Shown here: positions 52,306 to 59,987 of the stretch, one piece after another
Layout: every line of letters starts with the position of its first letter
How positions within the stretch are numbered: position 1 is the stretch's first letter
From: Metabacillus idriensis
Lineage (GTDB): Bacteria; Bacillota; Bacilli; Bacillales; Bacillaceae
DNA: 64,000 bases
Direction: 5' to 3'
Assembly (NCBI RefSeq): GCF_009674765.1
Contig: NZ_WKKF01000006.1
Coordinates: 62,001-126,000 of the forward strand
Position numbers and translations under genes: made by a program
Notes under the pieces: generated by a model
Databases searched by the model: none
Told to the model about the DNA's origin: nothing
Seen by the model: only the letters and a program-made list of their open reading frames with translations

Positions 52306-52517
52306 GTTCGTCACCTCCACTTACTTATCGTTCGACATCTTTCTTAAAATATACATCGGAAAAATGAGTCTAAAGAAACAAAATGAATTTTCAGAATAAA
52401 TAAACATTCGTTAAAAAGAAGGATTTTTGTTCCTTATAACAGAAATATGTAAAATAGAATATAAACTTGAATCTTTTAGACTAGGCGGATGGCGTGGAAG
52501 GGAGGAAAGAGTATTTC

Positions 52518-52724
52518 ATGAGAACCAAGGTCGGCATTAATGAAGATGTAAAAAATGCATTTCATGAAATATATGGAGATTTAGACATGCTGCTGTTTAT
52601 GGCGAAGAATGGAAATGTCTTTAATCAATTTGAAGTAAACAGAATCGAAAAAAAATTGAAACAGAATATAAAGGCAGTGGAATACTTAATGATCAGCCAG
52701 GATTTCACGAAAGAAAGAGGCTGA
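52518..52724 (+). CDS. Short hypothetical protein upstream of cspD
   Basis: 68 residues from ATG 52518; GGAGG is 12 bp upstream, AAAGAG 7 bp upstream. Charged helical protein (MRTKVGINEDVKNAFHEIYG; RIEKKLKQNIKAVEYLMISQ). No motif recognised. Its terminator stem covers the stop and is shared, in the other direction, with cspD. Confidence 0.55.
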   Translation: MRTKVGINEDVKNAFHEIYGDLDMLLFMAKNGNVFNQFEVNRIEKKLKQNIKAVEYLMISQDFTKERG

Positions 52725-52746
52725 GATAACTCAGCCTCTTTCTTGC
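52713..52746. terminator. Bidirectional terminator between the 68-residue gene and cspD
   Basis: GAAAGAGGCTGAG and CTCAGCCTCTTTC form a 13-bp stem around ATAA; T-rich on the plus strand and GAAAG-rich reversed for the minus strand. Confidence 0.85.
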
Positions 52747-52780
52747 ATCGTATATGATCAAATATAATGTACGTTTGTAA

Positions 52781-52981
52781 TTATAATTTCACAACGTTAG
52801 CTGCTTGTGGTCCACGGTTGCCTTCAACGATTTCAAAAGAAACTTCCTGGCCTTCTTCTAAAGACTTGTAGCCGTCTCCTTCGATAGCTGAGAAATGTAC
52901 AAATACATCGTCTCCGCCTTCAACTTCGATAAAACCGAAACCTTTTTCGTTGTTGAACCATTTTACTTTACCGTTTTGCAT
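52781..52981 (-). CDS. cspD: Cold shock protein CspD
   Basis: 66 residues; RBS GGAGGA. Single cold-shock OB domain with RNP1 KGFGFIEV and RNP2 VFVHFSAI; near-identical to B. subtilis CspD (ends ANVVKL). RNA chaperone that binds single-stranded RNA and DNA and helps translation at low temperature. The gene has a 5' untranslated region of about 125 nt from the promoter at 53114-53142, as is common for cold-shock genes. In B. subtilis cspD also lies near ugtP. Confidence 0.96.
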   Translation of the reverse strand: MQNGKVKWFNNEKGFGFIEVEGGDDVFVHFSAIEGDGYKSLEEGQEVSFEIVEGNRGPQAANVVKL

Positions 52982-53113
52982 AGTACTTTATCCTCCTAAT
53001 ACTGTAGCACAAGGTGTTGCTACCTGGAAATATTTATCATACAGCAAATATGTATGCGCAAACATTGTTTGATAAAACAATATCTCACTAACTATTAGCT
53101 AAATGATGATTTT

Positions 53114-53142
53114 AATATACACTATTGAAAATTTGTCGTCAA
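53114..53142 (-). promoter_or_regulatory. cspD promoter
   Basis: On the minus strand TTGACG (53142-53137), a 17-bp spacer and TATATT (53119-53114). Start expected near 53107. Confidence 0.75.
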
Positions 53143-53219
53143 GTTACCTATAGCTTTTTATTGAAATTTCAGATATTTTAAATATAGGGTGGAATAACTT
53201 GTAAAGGGATGTGGGAAAC

Positions 53220-53471
53220 GTGTACAAAACAAGCATTGGAGATAAGCAGGTTATTTTTAAAAAAGACCGTAAAATGAGTGATGAGCGTTTTCTGCTTGCA
53301 TGCCGACAGCTTGAGGCACTCGAGTCTTTGCTGGATATCGAGCGTGAACGGCTCATACTGATAAAAGACCCGCTCCAGAATACCATTATCATAGAAAAAA
53401 AGAGCACAGAAACTTGCACCATCTATCTCCACAGCTACATTTTGCATGAGGAAATTATCAAGCTTGCGTAA
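53220..53471 (+). CDS. Small hypothetical protein divergent from cspD
   Basis: 83 residues from GTG 53220 (VYKTSIGDKQVIFKKDRKMS); a GTG at 53211 is an alternative, and AAAGGGATGTGGGA precedes both. The middle FLLACRQLEALESLLDIERE is a helix, followed by LILIKDPLQNTIIIEKKSTE beta structure. One Cys in each half. No family known. It shares the intergenic region with the cspD promoter but is on the other strand. Confidence 0.55.
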   Translation: MYKTSIGDKQVIFKKDRKMSDERFLLACRQLEALESLLDIERERLILIKDPLQNTIIIEKKSTETCTIYLHSYILHEEIIKLA

Positions 53472-53497
53472 CTCCCAAAAAAACAGTTTTCTTTTAA

Positions 53498-53512
53498 ACG
53501 AAAACGATTATA
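53498..53512 (+). promoter_or_regulatory. cre-like site at the HPr promoter
   Basis: ACGAAAACGATTATA matches WTGNAARCGNWWNCA at 13 of 15 positions and overlaps TATAAT (53509-53514), the likely -10 element of the HPr gene. Confidence 0.45.
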
Positions 53513-53549
53513 ATATTGTTTAGTAACAATTTGAGAGGGGAAGTAAGCA

Positions 53550-53816
53550 ATGATGCAAAAATCATTTGAAATTACAAGTGAATCTGGAATTCACGCACGT
53601 CCGGCGACTTCATTAGTCAATGCAGTCAACTCATTCACAGCTGATGTAAACTTAGAAGCGAACGGCCGGAAAGTAAACCTGAAATCAATTATGGGCGTCA
53701 TGTCTCTTGGCATCTCTAAAGGAACAACAATTGTCGTTTCAGCAGAAGGAAGCGATGCGAAAGACGCGATTGAAGCTGTAGAACGTGTCATCATAGCAGA
53801 ACAATTAGGCGCATAA
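53550..53816 (+). CDS. HPr family phosphocarrier (stand-alone gene)
   Basis: 88 residues, start ATG 53550 or 53553, RBS GAGGGG. The catalytic His15 is in SGIHARPATSL and the regulatory Ser46 in LKSIMGVMSLG. With His15 present it can take part in PTS phosphotransfer; Crh of B. subtilis has Gln there. No ptsI or ptsG gene is adjacent, so it is either the genome's HPr placed apart from EI or an extra paralogue. A cre-like site overlaps the -10. Terminator follows. Confidence 0.9.
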   Translation: MMQKSFEITSESGIHARPATSLVNAVNSFTADVNLEANGRKVNLKSIMGVMSLGISKGTTIVVSAEGSDAKDAIEAVERVIIAEQLGA

Positions 53817-53826
53817 GTCTTGCAGA

Positions 53827-53857
53827 AAATCTCCTTAAAAAGGGAGATTTTTTTTTT
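53827..53857 (+). terminator. Terminator of the HPr gene
   Basis: AAATCTCC/GGGAGATTT stem with T-run of ten. Confidence 0.87.
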
Positions 53858-53895
53858 GCCTTAGGGGGATGATAATACAGAATGGAGGCGGGCAC

Positions 53896-54084
53896 ATGAC
53901 ACGAAAAAACGATAAATCCTCATATCTTGGCAGTGAAGAAACATCGAGGGCAAACGAGCAAATCAATGAAGCCTTTTATGATAACGGCGACAAGATGCAA
54001 GTACCTCTTTATATGAATAATGAAACAGCTGCCATTACAATTGACAGAGGCAGAAATGAAGAAGAATTTGATAAAGAAGATTAA
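53896..54084 (+). CDS. Small hydrophilic hypothetical protein
   Basis: 62 residues from ATG 53896 with GGAGG 7 bp before; earlier in-frame codons have no RBS. Charged and polar (MTRKNDKSSYLGSEETSRAN; DNGDKMQVPLYMNNETAAIT), ending acidic (NEEEFDKED). No membrane segment or cysteine. Has its own terminator. No family recognised; size and composition fit a minor spore-associated protein but there is no proof. Confidence 0.6.
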   Translation: MTRKNDKSSYLGSEETSRANEQINEAFYDNGDKMQVPLYMNNETAAITIDRGRNEEEFDKED

Positions 54085-54086
54085 AA

Positions 54087-54113
54087 ATTGCAGGCACTGT
54101 CTGCAGTTTTTTT
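54087..54113 (+). terminator. Terminator of the 62-residue gene
   Basis: ATTGCAG and CTGCAGT pair with one wobble, then seven T residues. Confidence 0.78.
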
Positions 54114-54159
54114 GTTGCGGGGGATGGGGCAGAAAAAAAGTTATCTGACTCCCTCAAAT

Positions 54160-54183
54160 GAATAAACCAGCTGCTCAAGCAGC
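54160..54183 (-). terminator. Weak terminator of the 51-residue gene
   Basis: Minus-strand GCTGCT/AGCAGC stem followed by TGGTTTATT; short. Confidence 0.4.
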
Positions 54184-54192
54184 CGGCTGCAT

Positions 54193-54348
54193 TTACTTCT
54201 CTGAAGTTTTCGATTTTTGATCTTTGTTCCGTTTGTTTCCTTTGCTATTATCGCCAGAAATGATTTCTTGGCCGAATTCTTCCTGAAAATGTCCTTTTCT
54301 AGGGGAATTGCCGTTTTCGCTGCCGCCTTTGTTAAATTTCTTTGTCAT
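54193..54348 (-). CDS. Small basic hydrophilic protein (spore-protein-like)
   Basis: 51 residues, ATG 54348 with AGGAAAT upstream. Sequence MTKKFNKGGSENGNSPRKGH, then FQEEFGQEIISGDNSKGNKR and a Lys-rich tail. The FQEEFGQE box resembles FNEEFAxxAET in the 47-residue protein at 46281. Lys/Asn/Gly composition is like minor SASPs. Function inferred only from composition. 12 bp downstream of the DUF3892 gene on the same strand. Confidence 0.58.
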   Translation of the reverse strand: MTKKFNKGGSENGNSPRKGHFQEEFGQEIISGDNSKGNKRNKDQKSKTSEK

Positions 54349-54360
54349 GATGATTTCCTC

Positions 54361-54588
54361 CTAAAATGGTGGTAATGAATCAAGGTTGTTTGCTTTATTG
54401 TGATCCGGGTTGCTTCGAATATACATCTCTCCGTCTTTTCCTTTAAAGGTATTAACACCTTCTATAGCACCTTTGTTGATTTCCATTAGTGCTTCAGGGT
54501 AGGAGAGGGTTCTTCCTGCTGATGTTTTAAATGAGACGAGATCTCCGTCTCCGTTTTTTTGTGCAGCCACAAAAGATTCTTTTTCCAT
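54361..54588 (-). CDS. DUF3892 family protein
   Basis: 75 residues from ATG 54588 with AAGGGGTG 6 bp before. Core LVSFKTSAGRTLSYPEALME, then INKGAIEGVNTFKGKDGEMY and the ending IRSNPDHNKANNLDSLPPF, which is the C-terminal signature (IRS-PD---NNLD-LP-F) of DUF3892 proteins. Small beta-rich cytoplasmic protein of unknown function, probably co-transcribed with the 51-residue gene. Confidence 0.75.
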   Translation of the reverse strand: MEKESFVAAQKNGDGDLVSFKTSAGRTLSYPEALMEINKGAIEGVNTFKGKDGEMYIRSNPDHNKANNLDSLPPF

Positions 54589-54707
54589 CTTCAGCACCCC
54601 TTTCTTTTTTAGTGTTCTTTCTTGCTGCTCAATTATTCCTCAGAAAAGGATTTTCGCCGCTTTTCCTAGAAATAGTAGAAGATGATTAAAGATGGAGCTG
54701 ATTGGAA

Positions 54708-55406
54708 TTGAAGAATACATATAATTGGGAAAAAGAAGCTGAAAAGAAGTGGGATGAGCGAGCTGCGTTCTGGAACAAAGCAAGCAAGGAGATGTGGGAT
54801 TCGGGAAGCAGGAGCTCCATTGTGCCTTTTTTCACGAAGTATGTGAAACCGGAAGCAGAAGTGATTGACATTGGTTGCGGAGACGGATACGGTTCATTTC
54901 TTTTGATGAAAGAGGGCTTGAAGGTTACTGGAGTCGACCTGTCTCCTGAGATGATTAAGCTCGCAAAGAAGCATGAAGAAGAAGGAAAGCTTTCATTTAT
55001 TCAGGCGAATATGATGGAGCTTCCATTTAATGATGAAACAGCGGATGCGCTGCTGACGATCAATTGCATTGAGTGGACAGAGAATCCATTAGCGGCATTA
55101 AGTGAATTAAAGCGTGTGGTTAAAACGGATGGCTTTTTATGCATTGCGATTTTAGGTCCCACGGCGCACCCGCGGACGAACAGCTATAACCGGCTTTACG
55201 GAAAACCTGTCATATGCAACACAATGATGCCTTGGGAATTTGAAAAAATGGCGCTTGAAAATGGATGGGAATTGGCTGGAAGTCAAGGCGTTTATAAACG
55301 AGGCGTTACAAAAGAAATGATTGAAGTACTGTCGCCAGAATTAAAACAGTCTCTTTCATTTCTATGGCTGTTTATGCTTCAAAAGAAAGAAGGAGAGATC
55401 AAATGA
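54708..55406 (+). CDS. Class I SAM-dependent methyltransferase
   Basis: 232 residues from TTG 54708 (MKNTYNWEKEAEKKWDERA), the usual start of this family; a TTG 6 bp earlier is possible. SAM motif I AEVIDIGCGDGYGSFLLMKE, then KVTGVDLSPEMIKLAKKHE and ADALLTINCIEWTENPLAAL. Methyltransferase type 11/UbiE-like; substrate unknown. It overlaps the AIM24 gene by 4 bp (ATGA), which suggests the two act or are made together. Confidence 0.83.
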   Translation: MKNTYNWEKEAEKKWDERAAFWNKASKEMWDSGSRSSIVPFFTKYVKPEAEVIDIGCGDGYGSFLLMKEGLKVTGVDLSPEMIKLAKKHEEEGKLSFIQANMMELPFNDETADALLTINCIEWTENPLAALSELKRVVKTDGFLCIAILGPTAHPRTNSYNRLYGKPVICNTMMPWEFEKMALENGWELAGSQGVYKRGVTKEMIEVLSPELKQSLSFLWLFMLQKKEGEIK

Positions 55407-56098
55407 ACCGATATTCGATTGAAGAGTTTGTTGAAAAGACTGAGCAGCAGGATAAAGGGCAGGGCTTATTTGAACTTGAGACAGAGAGGCTGCTTGAGAT
55501 CAATCTGAATGGGCAGATTTGGGCGAAATCAGGGGCGATGGTATCTTACAGAGGGCAAATTAAATATGAAAGGGAAGGCATTCTTGAACATGGATTCGGC
55601 AAGATGTTCAAAAAAGCGTTTACTGGAGAAGGCACGTCATTAATGAAGGCAACCGGGAATGGAAAGCTGTATTTAGCAGATCAAGGGAAAAAGATTTCGA
55701 TTTTGAACCTTAAAGGTGAAGAATTATATGTGAATGGAAATGATTTGCTAGCATTTGAACCATCTATTTCGTGGGATATTAAAATGATGAGAAAAATCGC
55801 AGGTATGCTCTCAGGAGGATTATTTAATGTCAAGCTTGAAGGAAGAGGGCTTATTGCCATTACCTCTCATTATGAGCCGTTAACTCTGCTTGTGAAGCCG
55901 GGGGATCCAGTATATACAGATCCAAATGCAACGGTTGCATGGTCCGGCAGTTTAACTCCAGAATTTGTAACCGACATTTCTTTGAAAACGATACTTGGGC
56001 GCGGGAGCGGAGAATCTATTCAAATGAAGTTTGCAGGAGATGGCTTTGTAGTCGTTCAGCCGTTTGAAGAGGTGTATTTCAGAGAAACGACAAGCTGA
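55403..56098 (+). CDS. AIM24 family protein
   Basis: 231 residues from ATG 55403, RBS AAGGAGAG. Beta-rich AIM24/tryptophan RNA-binding-attenuator-like fold: LLEINLNGQIWAKSGAMVSY at the start, then GKMFKKAFTGEGTSLMKATG, NGNDLLAFEPSISWDI and GLIAITSHYEPLTLLVKPGD. Members are widespread in bacteria, and the mitochondrial homologue affects membrane organisation, but the bacterial function is not known. Coupled to the methyltransferase upstream. Confidence 0.83.
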   Translation: MNRYSIEEFVEKTEQQDKGQGLFELETERLLEINLNGQIWAKSGAMVSYRGQIKYEREGILEHGFGKMFKKAFTGEGTSLMKATGNGKLYLADQGKKISILNLKGEELYVNGNDLLAFEPSISWDIKMMRKIAGMLSGGLFNVKLEGRGLIAITSHYEPLTLLVKPGDPVYTDPNATVAWSGSLTPEFVTDISLKTILGRGSGESIQMKFAGDGFVVVQPFEEVYFRETTS

Positions 56099-56189
56099 CG
56101 GGAGAAATGCTTTGGTTCATTCTTTTCTCCTGTCCTAAAAAATCATGGAAGCTATGGTATAATAGGGATATGATGAAAGGAAGTGCTGA

Positions 56190-56366
56190 ATGAAGAGCAA
56201 TGCCAGCAAGTTTCAAAACGGTGAATCTGTCCAAATTGTGAAAACAGGGGAAAGCGTCACTATCATGCAATCAAAATATATAAAAAATATGCACCGTTAC
56301 TCTTACATTCTGAAGGAATACCCATCAACCTTTTATTTCGAAGAAGAACTAAACAAGGATCAATAA
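56190..56366 (+). CDS. Small hypothetical protein before yfhP
   Basis: 58 residues from ATG 56190 with AAAGGAAG upstream and TATAAT at 56157-56162. Sequence MKSNASKFQNGESVQIVKTG, ESVTIMQSKYIKNMHRYSYI and LKEYPSTFYFEEELNKDQ: short beta-barrel-like protein, similar in feel to a SH3-like domain. No family recognised. A very strong terminator abuts the stop. Confidence 0.6.
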   Translation: MKSNASKFQNGESVQIVKTGESVTIMQSKYIKNMHRYSYILKEYPSTFYFEEELNKDQ

Positions 56367-56422
56367 ACAAAGGATGACTATTAACGCAATCTGCGTTCAT
56401 TAGGTCATCCTTTGTTTTTTTG
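56367..56422 (+). terminator. Long cruciform terminator
   Basis: ACAAAGGATGAC and GTCATCCTTTGT form a 12-bp outer stem, with an inner AACGCA/TGCGTT stem, followed by seven T residues. Confidence 0.85.
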
Positions 56423-56506
56423 TATCTATGGTGCCATTTAATTGTCCAGATTGGAAATAGAGGGAATTATAGCAATTCTTTTGTTATCAAAAATCTTAAA
56501 TCATCA

Positions 56507-56547
56507 AAAGCGGGTAAAAATTGCTTCGCAATCTATACCCGTTTTTC
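56507..56547 (-). terminator. Terminator-like double hairpin downstream of yfhP
   Basis: GCGGGTA/TACCCG(T) with an inner ATTGC-TTC-GCAAT hairpin. T residues follow on the plus strand (GTTTTTC) and CTTTTG on the minus strand; the only gene ending nearby is yfhP on the minus strand. Confidence 0.5.
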
Positions 56548-56573
56548 ATCTGTATTTTTTTCAGAACCTAAAA

Positions 56574-57587
56574 CTAGGCTTCCAATTGGTTCTTGCCAGC
56601 GTTCTCATGCGATATCAGCTTGCTTTTAAACTGATCTGCCTGATGGAACCACCCCGTACATGATGAGAGAATCAGCCCGTTTTTTGTCATTTGGCAGACG
56701 GCCATATAGGGGTAATGGTTTTTCGCGCGAAATCTCAAATCGAAAAATCGAATCTCATATCCAGAAGGGATTGAAAGAACAACAGAATGAACGTGCTTGG
56801 AATTTTTTAAAAAGTGGCCAACATTTTCATCCTTTTTTGCTTTATCTAAGACATAGGCATCCTGATCTGCCTTTTCGAAAGTATGAATCCATTTAAGTTC
56901 CTTATTTCGCAGCTCTCCTACATCAAAGAAGGAGTCTGTTTCTAAAACGATATTCCAGACAGACCAGCGGATAGTTGGAATAATTGTGACTGAGTCATTT
57001 CCGTCTACTTCCATTTTGACCATGGCCAATACTCTTCTGGAACTGAAAAATCGCTCTAAAAGATAGAGTCCAATCATTAAATAAACAATTAGGAAAACCA
57101 GCCCGGGATCACCTGTCAACCCCCACAAAGCTAACCCTAATAGATGCAAAAATACGATTAGCGGGTCAAACAGCGGAATAAAATTCAATGAAAGCCATTT
57201 TTTCGTAAAGGGTCTCGCTGCTTGAGTGCCGTATGCGTTAAAGATATCAAATATGACATGCAGCACTACGGCTAGAAAAATCCAGCCTGATAAATGAATC
57301 AGCTCTAGTGCTGTGAAATTAAAATGAAAAAGATAGATAATAGCTGTTAACAAACCCGTCCACATAAACCATGCAGGGATAGAATGTGACAGTCCGCGGT
57401 GATGCTCTGTATACATGTCATTTCCTTTAAACAGCCTGATTCCGTAATCAAAATCAGGAGCATTCGACCCTAATACAGTTCCGATTAAAACGGCTGAAGC
57501 AAGCTCCGGGCGAGCAGCGACTGCAGGGTCTATAAAAGCAAGACCGGCAAGGCCAAATCCCATCGTTATATGTGTGCTCGTATCCAT
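56574..57587 (-). CDS. yfhP: YfhP family membrane metal-dependent hydrolase
   Basis: 337 residues from ATG 57587 (MDTSTHITMGFGLAGLAFID), with GGAGG 8 bp before; a longer frame upstream is not supported. Membrane part with YdjM/DUF457 motifs VLGSNAPDFDYGIRL, HHRGLSHSIPAWF and an extra C-terminal soluble domain of ~130 residues (RRVLAMVKMEVDGNDSVTII). Matches B. subtilis YfhP in start and organisation. The family is called metal-dependent hydrolase on the basis of Asp/His clusters; activity is unproven. Confidence 0.85.
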   Translation of the reverse strand: MDTSTHITMGFGLAGLAFIDPAVAARPELASAVLIGTVLGSNAPDFDYGIRLFKGNDMYTEHHRGLSHSIPAWFMWTGLLTAIIYLFHFNFTALELIHLSGWIFLAVVLHVIFDIFNAYGTQAARPFTKKWLSLNFIPLFDPLIVFLHLLGLALWGLTGDPGLVFLIVYLMIGLYLLERFFSSRRVLAMVKMEVDGNDSVTIIPTIRWSVWNIVLETDSFFDVGELRNKELKWIHTFEKADQDAYVLDKAKKDENVGHFLKNSKHVHSVVLSIPSGYEIRFFDLRFRAKNHYPYMAVCQMTKNGLILSSCTGWFHQADQFKSKLISHENAGKNQLEA

Positions 57588-57640
57588 ACAATTGACCTCC
57601 AGGATTCTATTCCCCTTCATCCTGAAAGCCGCAGGCTCTT

Positions 57641-58786
57641 TTACTGAGCTTTAATATATTTTTTCTCTTTAAAGACAGCAGCCTCTTTTACGATATCTTC
57701 CATAATCGTAAGAGAAGAATGCGGATGGTGCAGCCGTTTAATATTCCGCTTCATTCTGCGCAGCTTTTTGGCATCCCGAAGCAGGGTGCTGACAGCATCG
57801 TATACTTCTTCAGATCGATTTACGACAAGTGCAGCTTCGTTTTCCTGGAAAAAGAGCGCATTTTCCTTTTCCTGACCAGGGACAGGTTTATATAGAATGA
57901 CCGGCACACCGACTGCAGCTGCTTCGCTTAGGGTGATTCCGCCTGGTTTTGTCACCATGCAGGAAGCGATCCGGAACAATTCATCTACTCGTTCGACATA
58001 ACCAAGAAGTTTTAAGTTCTCCTTGTTCTTTCCGGTTATGCTCTCTAGACTTTCTTTTAATGCAGTGTTGTTTCCGCAGACAACAACGGTCTGCAGATTT
58101 TTGTCTGCTAAGAACGATTCGCACAGCTCTTTGACATTTTTCAAAACTCCGTGCGCACCGGCCATAACCAGCAGTGTTTTCTTGGCTGGATCTAAATTGT
58201 ATTTTCTATATATGGCATTTTCATTTAAATTTTCTTCAAACTGAGAGCGGATTGGGATGCCTGTCACCTTAACGGCTGCAGGATGAATGCCAAGGCTCAT
58301 GACTTTTTCTTTTACTCTTTTGCTCGCGACATAGTATTTGTCAATGTTTTTATGAACCCATATTTTATGAAGGCAAAAATCTGTGAGAACATTGAAAGTC
58401 GGGATGATATTTCCCGTGCGCCTGCGGTATTCAGGCACGACAATGATCGGAAATGTGTTAATAATGATGTCAGGCTGCTCTTTTTCGATCAGCTCGTGCA
58501 GTCTTTTGTTGCCAAGCTTAAAATATAGAGTAAGAAGCTTCTTGTTGTAAATTTTGTCTACACCGTAGTAAAACATGCGGTAAAATTGCTTTCCGATTGT
58601 AAAGCTTTTTAAATAGAGGTACTGAGTGATCTCTGTAAATACAGGATTAGATTCTGCATATAAATCCGACACCACCACTTCCTCAATTCCCAAGTCCTTG
58701 CATTGCTTTACAAGTGTTTTTGAGACTTGAACATGTCCATTCCCGTACTTTGCAGTTAAGATCAGCACTTTTGGTTTTTTTAACAA
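57641..58786 (-). CDS. ugtP: Diglucosyldiacylglycerol synthase UgtP (processive glucosyltransferase)
   Basis: 381 residues from TTG 58786, 5 bp after GAGGTGA; the length and start (LLKKPKVLILTAKYGNGH) match B. subtilis UgtP (382). GT28 family, MGDG-synthase-like: YGNGHVQVSKTL binds lipid, GVLKNVKELCESFLADK and TKPGGITLSEAAAVGVP bind UDP-glucose. It makes the glycolipid anchor of lipoteichoic acid at the membrane and inhibits FtsZ in a nutrient-dependent way. Next to metA as in B. subtilis. Confidence 0.95.
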   Translation of the reverse strand: MLKKPKVLILTAKYGNGHVQVSKTLVKQCKDLGIEEVVVSDLYAESNPVFTEITQYLYLKSFTIGKQFYRMFYYGVDKIYNKKLLTLYFKLGNKRLHELIEKEQPDIIINTFPIIVVPEYRRRTGNIIPTFNVLTDFCLHKIWVHKNIDKYYVASKRVKEKVMSLGIHPAAVKVTGIPIRSQFEENLNENAIYRKYNLDPAKKTLLVMAGAHGVLKNVKELCESFLADKNLQTVVVCGNNTALKESLESITGKNKENLKLLGYVERVDELFRIASCMVTKPGGITLSEAAAVGVPVILYKPVPGQEKENALFFQENEAALVVNRSEEVYDAVSTLLRDAKKLRRMKRNIKRLHHPHSSLTIMEDIVKEAAVFKEKKYIKAQ

Positions 58787-58947
58787 TGCATTCACCTCAA
58801 ATTTAATCTGAAAACAAAGAAACATGATTAACTACGATCAGCGTATCATATGAATATTTAAGAAATATAAAGATTACATAAAATTTAAATTAAATTCTGC
58901 TTAATTTTAACAAAATAATCCAATAGTTGTAACCTTTTTTAAAAAGT

Positions 58948-59856
58948 TCATTCCCATTCGTAAGGTGTTTCCTGGTAGACGCAATAATTCAGCCAGTTGG
59001 CAAATAAGAGGTGGGCATGGGATTTCCATTTCTGTACAGGCTTTCTAGCCGGATCATTATCCGGAAAATAGGAAAGCGGGATGGCGGTATTCATCCCTTT
59101 AGCCAAGTCGCGTTCATATTCCTCTCTCAGCGTAAGCAAATCGTATTCCGGATGACCTGTAAGAAAAACTTGCTTCGCATCCTTTGATGAGACTAGACAG
59201 ACGCCGGCTTCAGCAGATTCACTGATAATCTCAAGTGCTTCAACCGCTTCGATATCTTGTCTCTTTATATCCGTATGCCGGGAATGCGGCACATAGTATT
59301 GATCATCGAAGCCTCTGACAATTTTTACAGAACTATTACAAATATCATGCTTGAAAACACCGAAGCATTTTTCCTTCAGACTATATTTATTTACGCCGTA
59401 ATGATAGTAAAGTCCTGCTTGTGCACCCCAGCATATATGCAGAGTGGAAGTGACATTCTGGTTTGTCCATGCAAAAATCTCTTTAAGCTCTTCCCAATAG
59501 GACACTTCTTCAAATTCGAGATGCTCAATCGGTGCACCTGTAATGATCATTCCGTCAAATTTTTTGTGGCGGATTTTATTAAATGTCGTATAAAACTGCT
59601 TAAGATGCTGCTGCTTTTCTGTTTTTGAGACATGCGTTTCCGGGCGCAAAAAGGTAATATTCAGCTGCAGCGGCGAGTTTCCGAGAAGACGCAATAATTG
59701 CACCTCTGTTTTTTGTTTTTCGGGCATAATATTTAAAATCACGATATTTAAAGGTCTGATGTCCTGCTGATAGGCTCTGGCATCATCCATGATAAAGATG
59801 TTTTCTTTTTCAAGAATTTCTTTGGCGGGAAGGTCGGCTGGAATATTAATAGGCAT
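58948..59856 (-). CDS. metA: Homoserine O-acetyltransferase MetA
   Basis: 302 residues. First step of methionine synthesis: activates homoserine with acetyl-CoA. Class I glutamine-amidotransferase-like fold with catalytic Cys in [13 protein letters not shown] and His in FLTGHPEYD. Residue 111 is Glu (ITGAPIE at 105-111), the residue that gives acetyl-CoA preference in Bacillus MetA; E. coli MetA has Gly there and uses succinyl-CoA. No S-box leader is visible. Divergent from fhs over 131 bp. Confidence 0.93.
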   Translation of the reverse strand: MPINIPADLPAKEILEKENIFIMDDARAYQQDIRPLNIVILNIMPEKQKTEVQLLRLLGNSPLQLNITFLRPETHVSKTEKQQHLKQFYTTFNKIRHKKFDGMIITGAPIEHLEFEEVSYWEELKEIFAWTNQNVTSTLHICWGAQAGLYYHYGVNKYSLKEKCFGVFKHDICNSSVKIVRGFDDQYYVPHSRHTDIKRQDIEAVEALEIISESAEAGVCLVSSKDAKQVFLTGHPEYDLLTLREEYERDLAKGMNTAIPLSYFPDNDPARKPVQKWKSHAHLLFANWLNYCVYQETPYEWE

Positions 59857-59987
59857 GAAAGAACCTCAACTTTCTTTATCATTCTGAGTTTTCTCTATTA
59901 TAGAAAGTTTAGAATAATAATTCAATTTGCTTTTGTGTTACAATTGTGCGTGAAATCTATATATAAAAGCAGAAAGTAGGGCGCTGT

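Noticed and set aside
59857-59987. S-box (SAM riboswitch) ahead of metA
   Set aside because: The region is 131 bp, AT-rich and lacks the conserved S-box helices.
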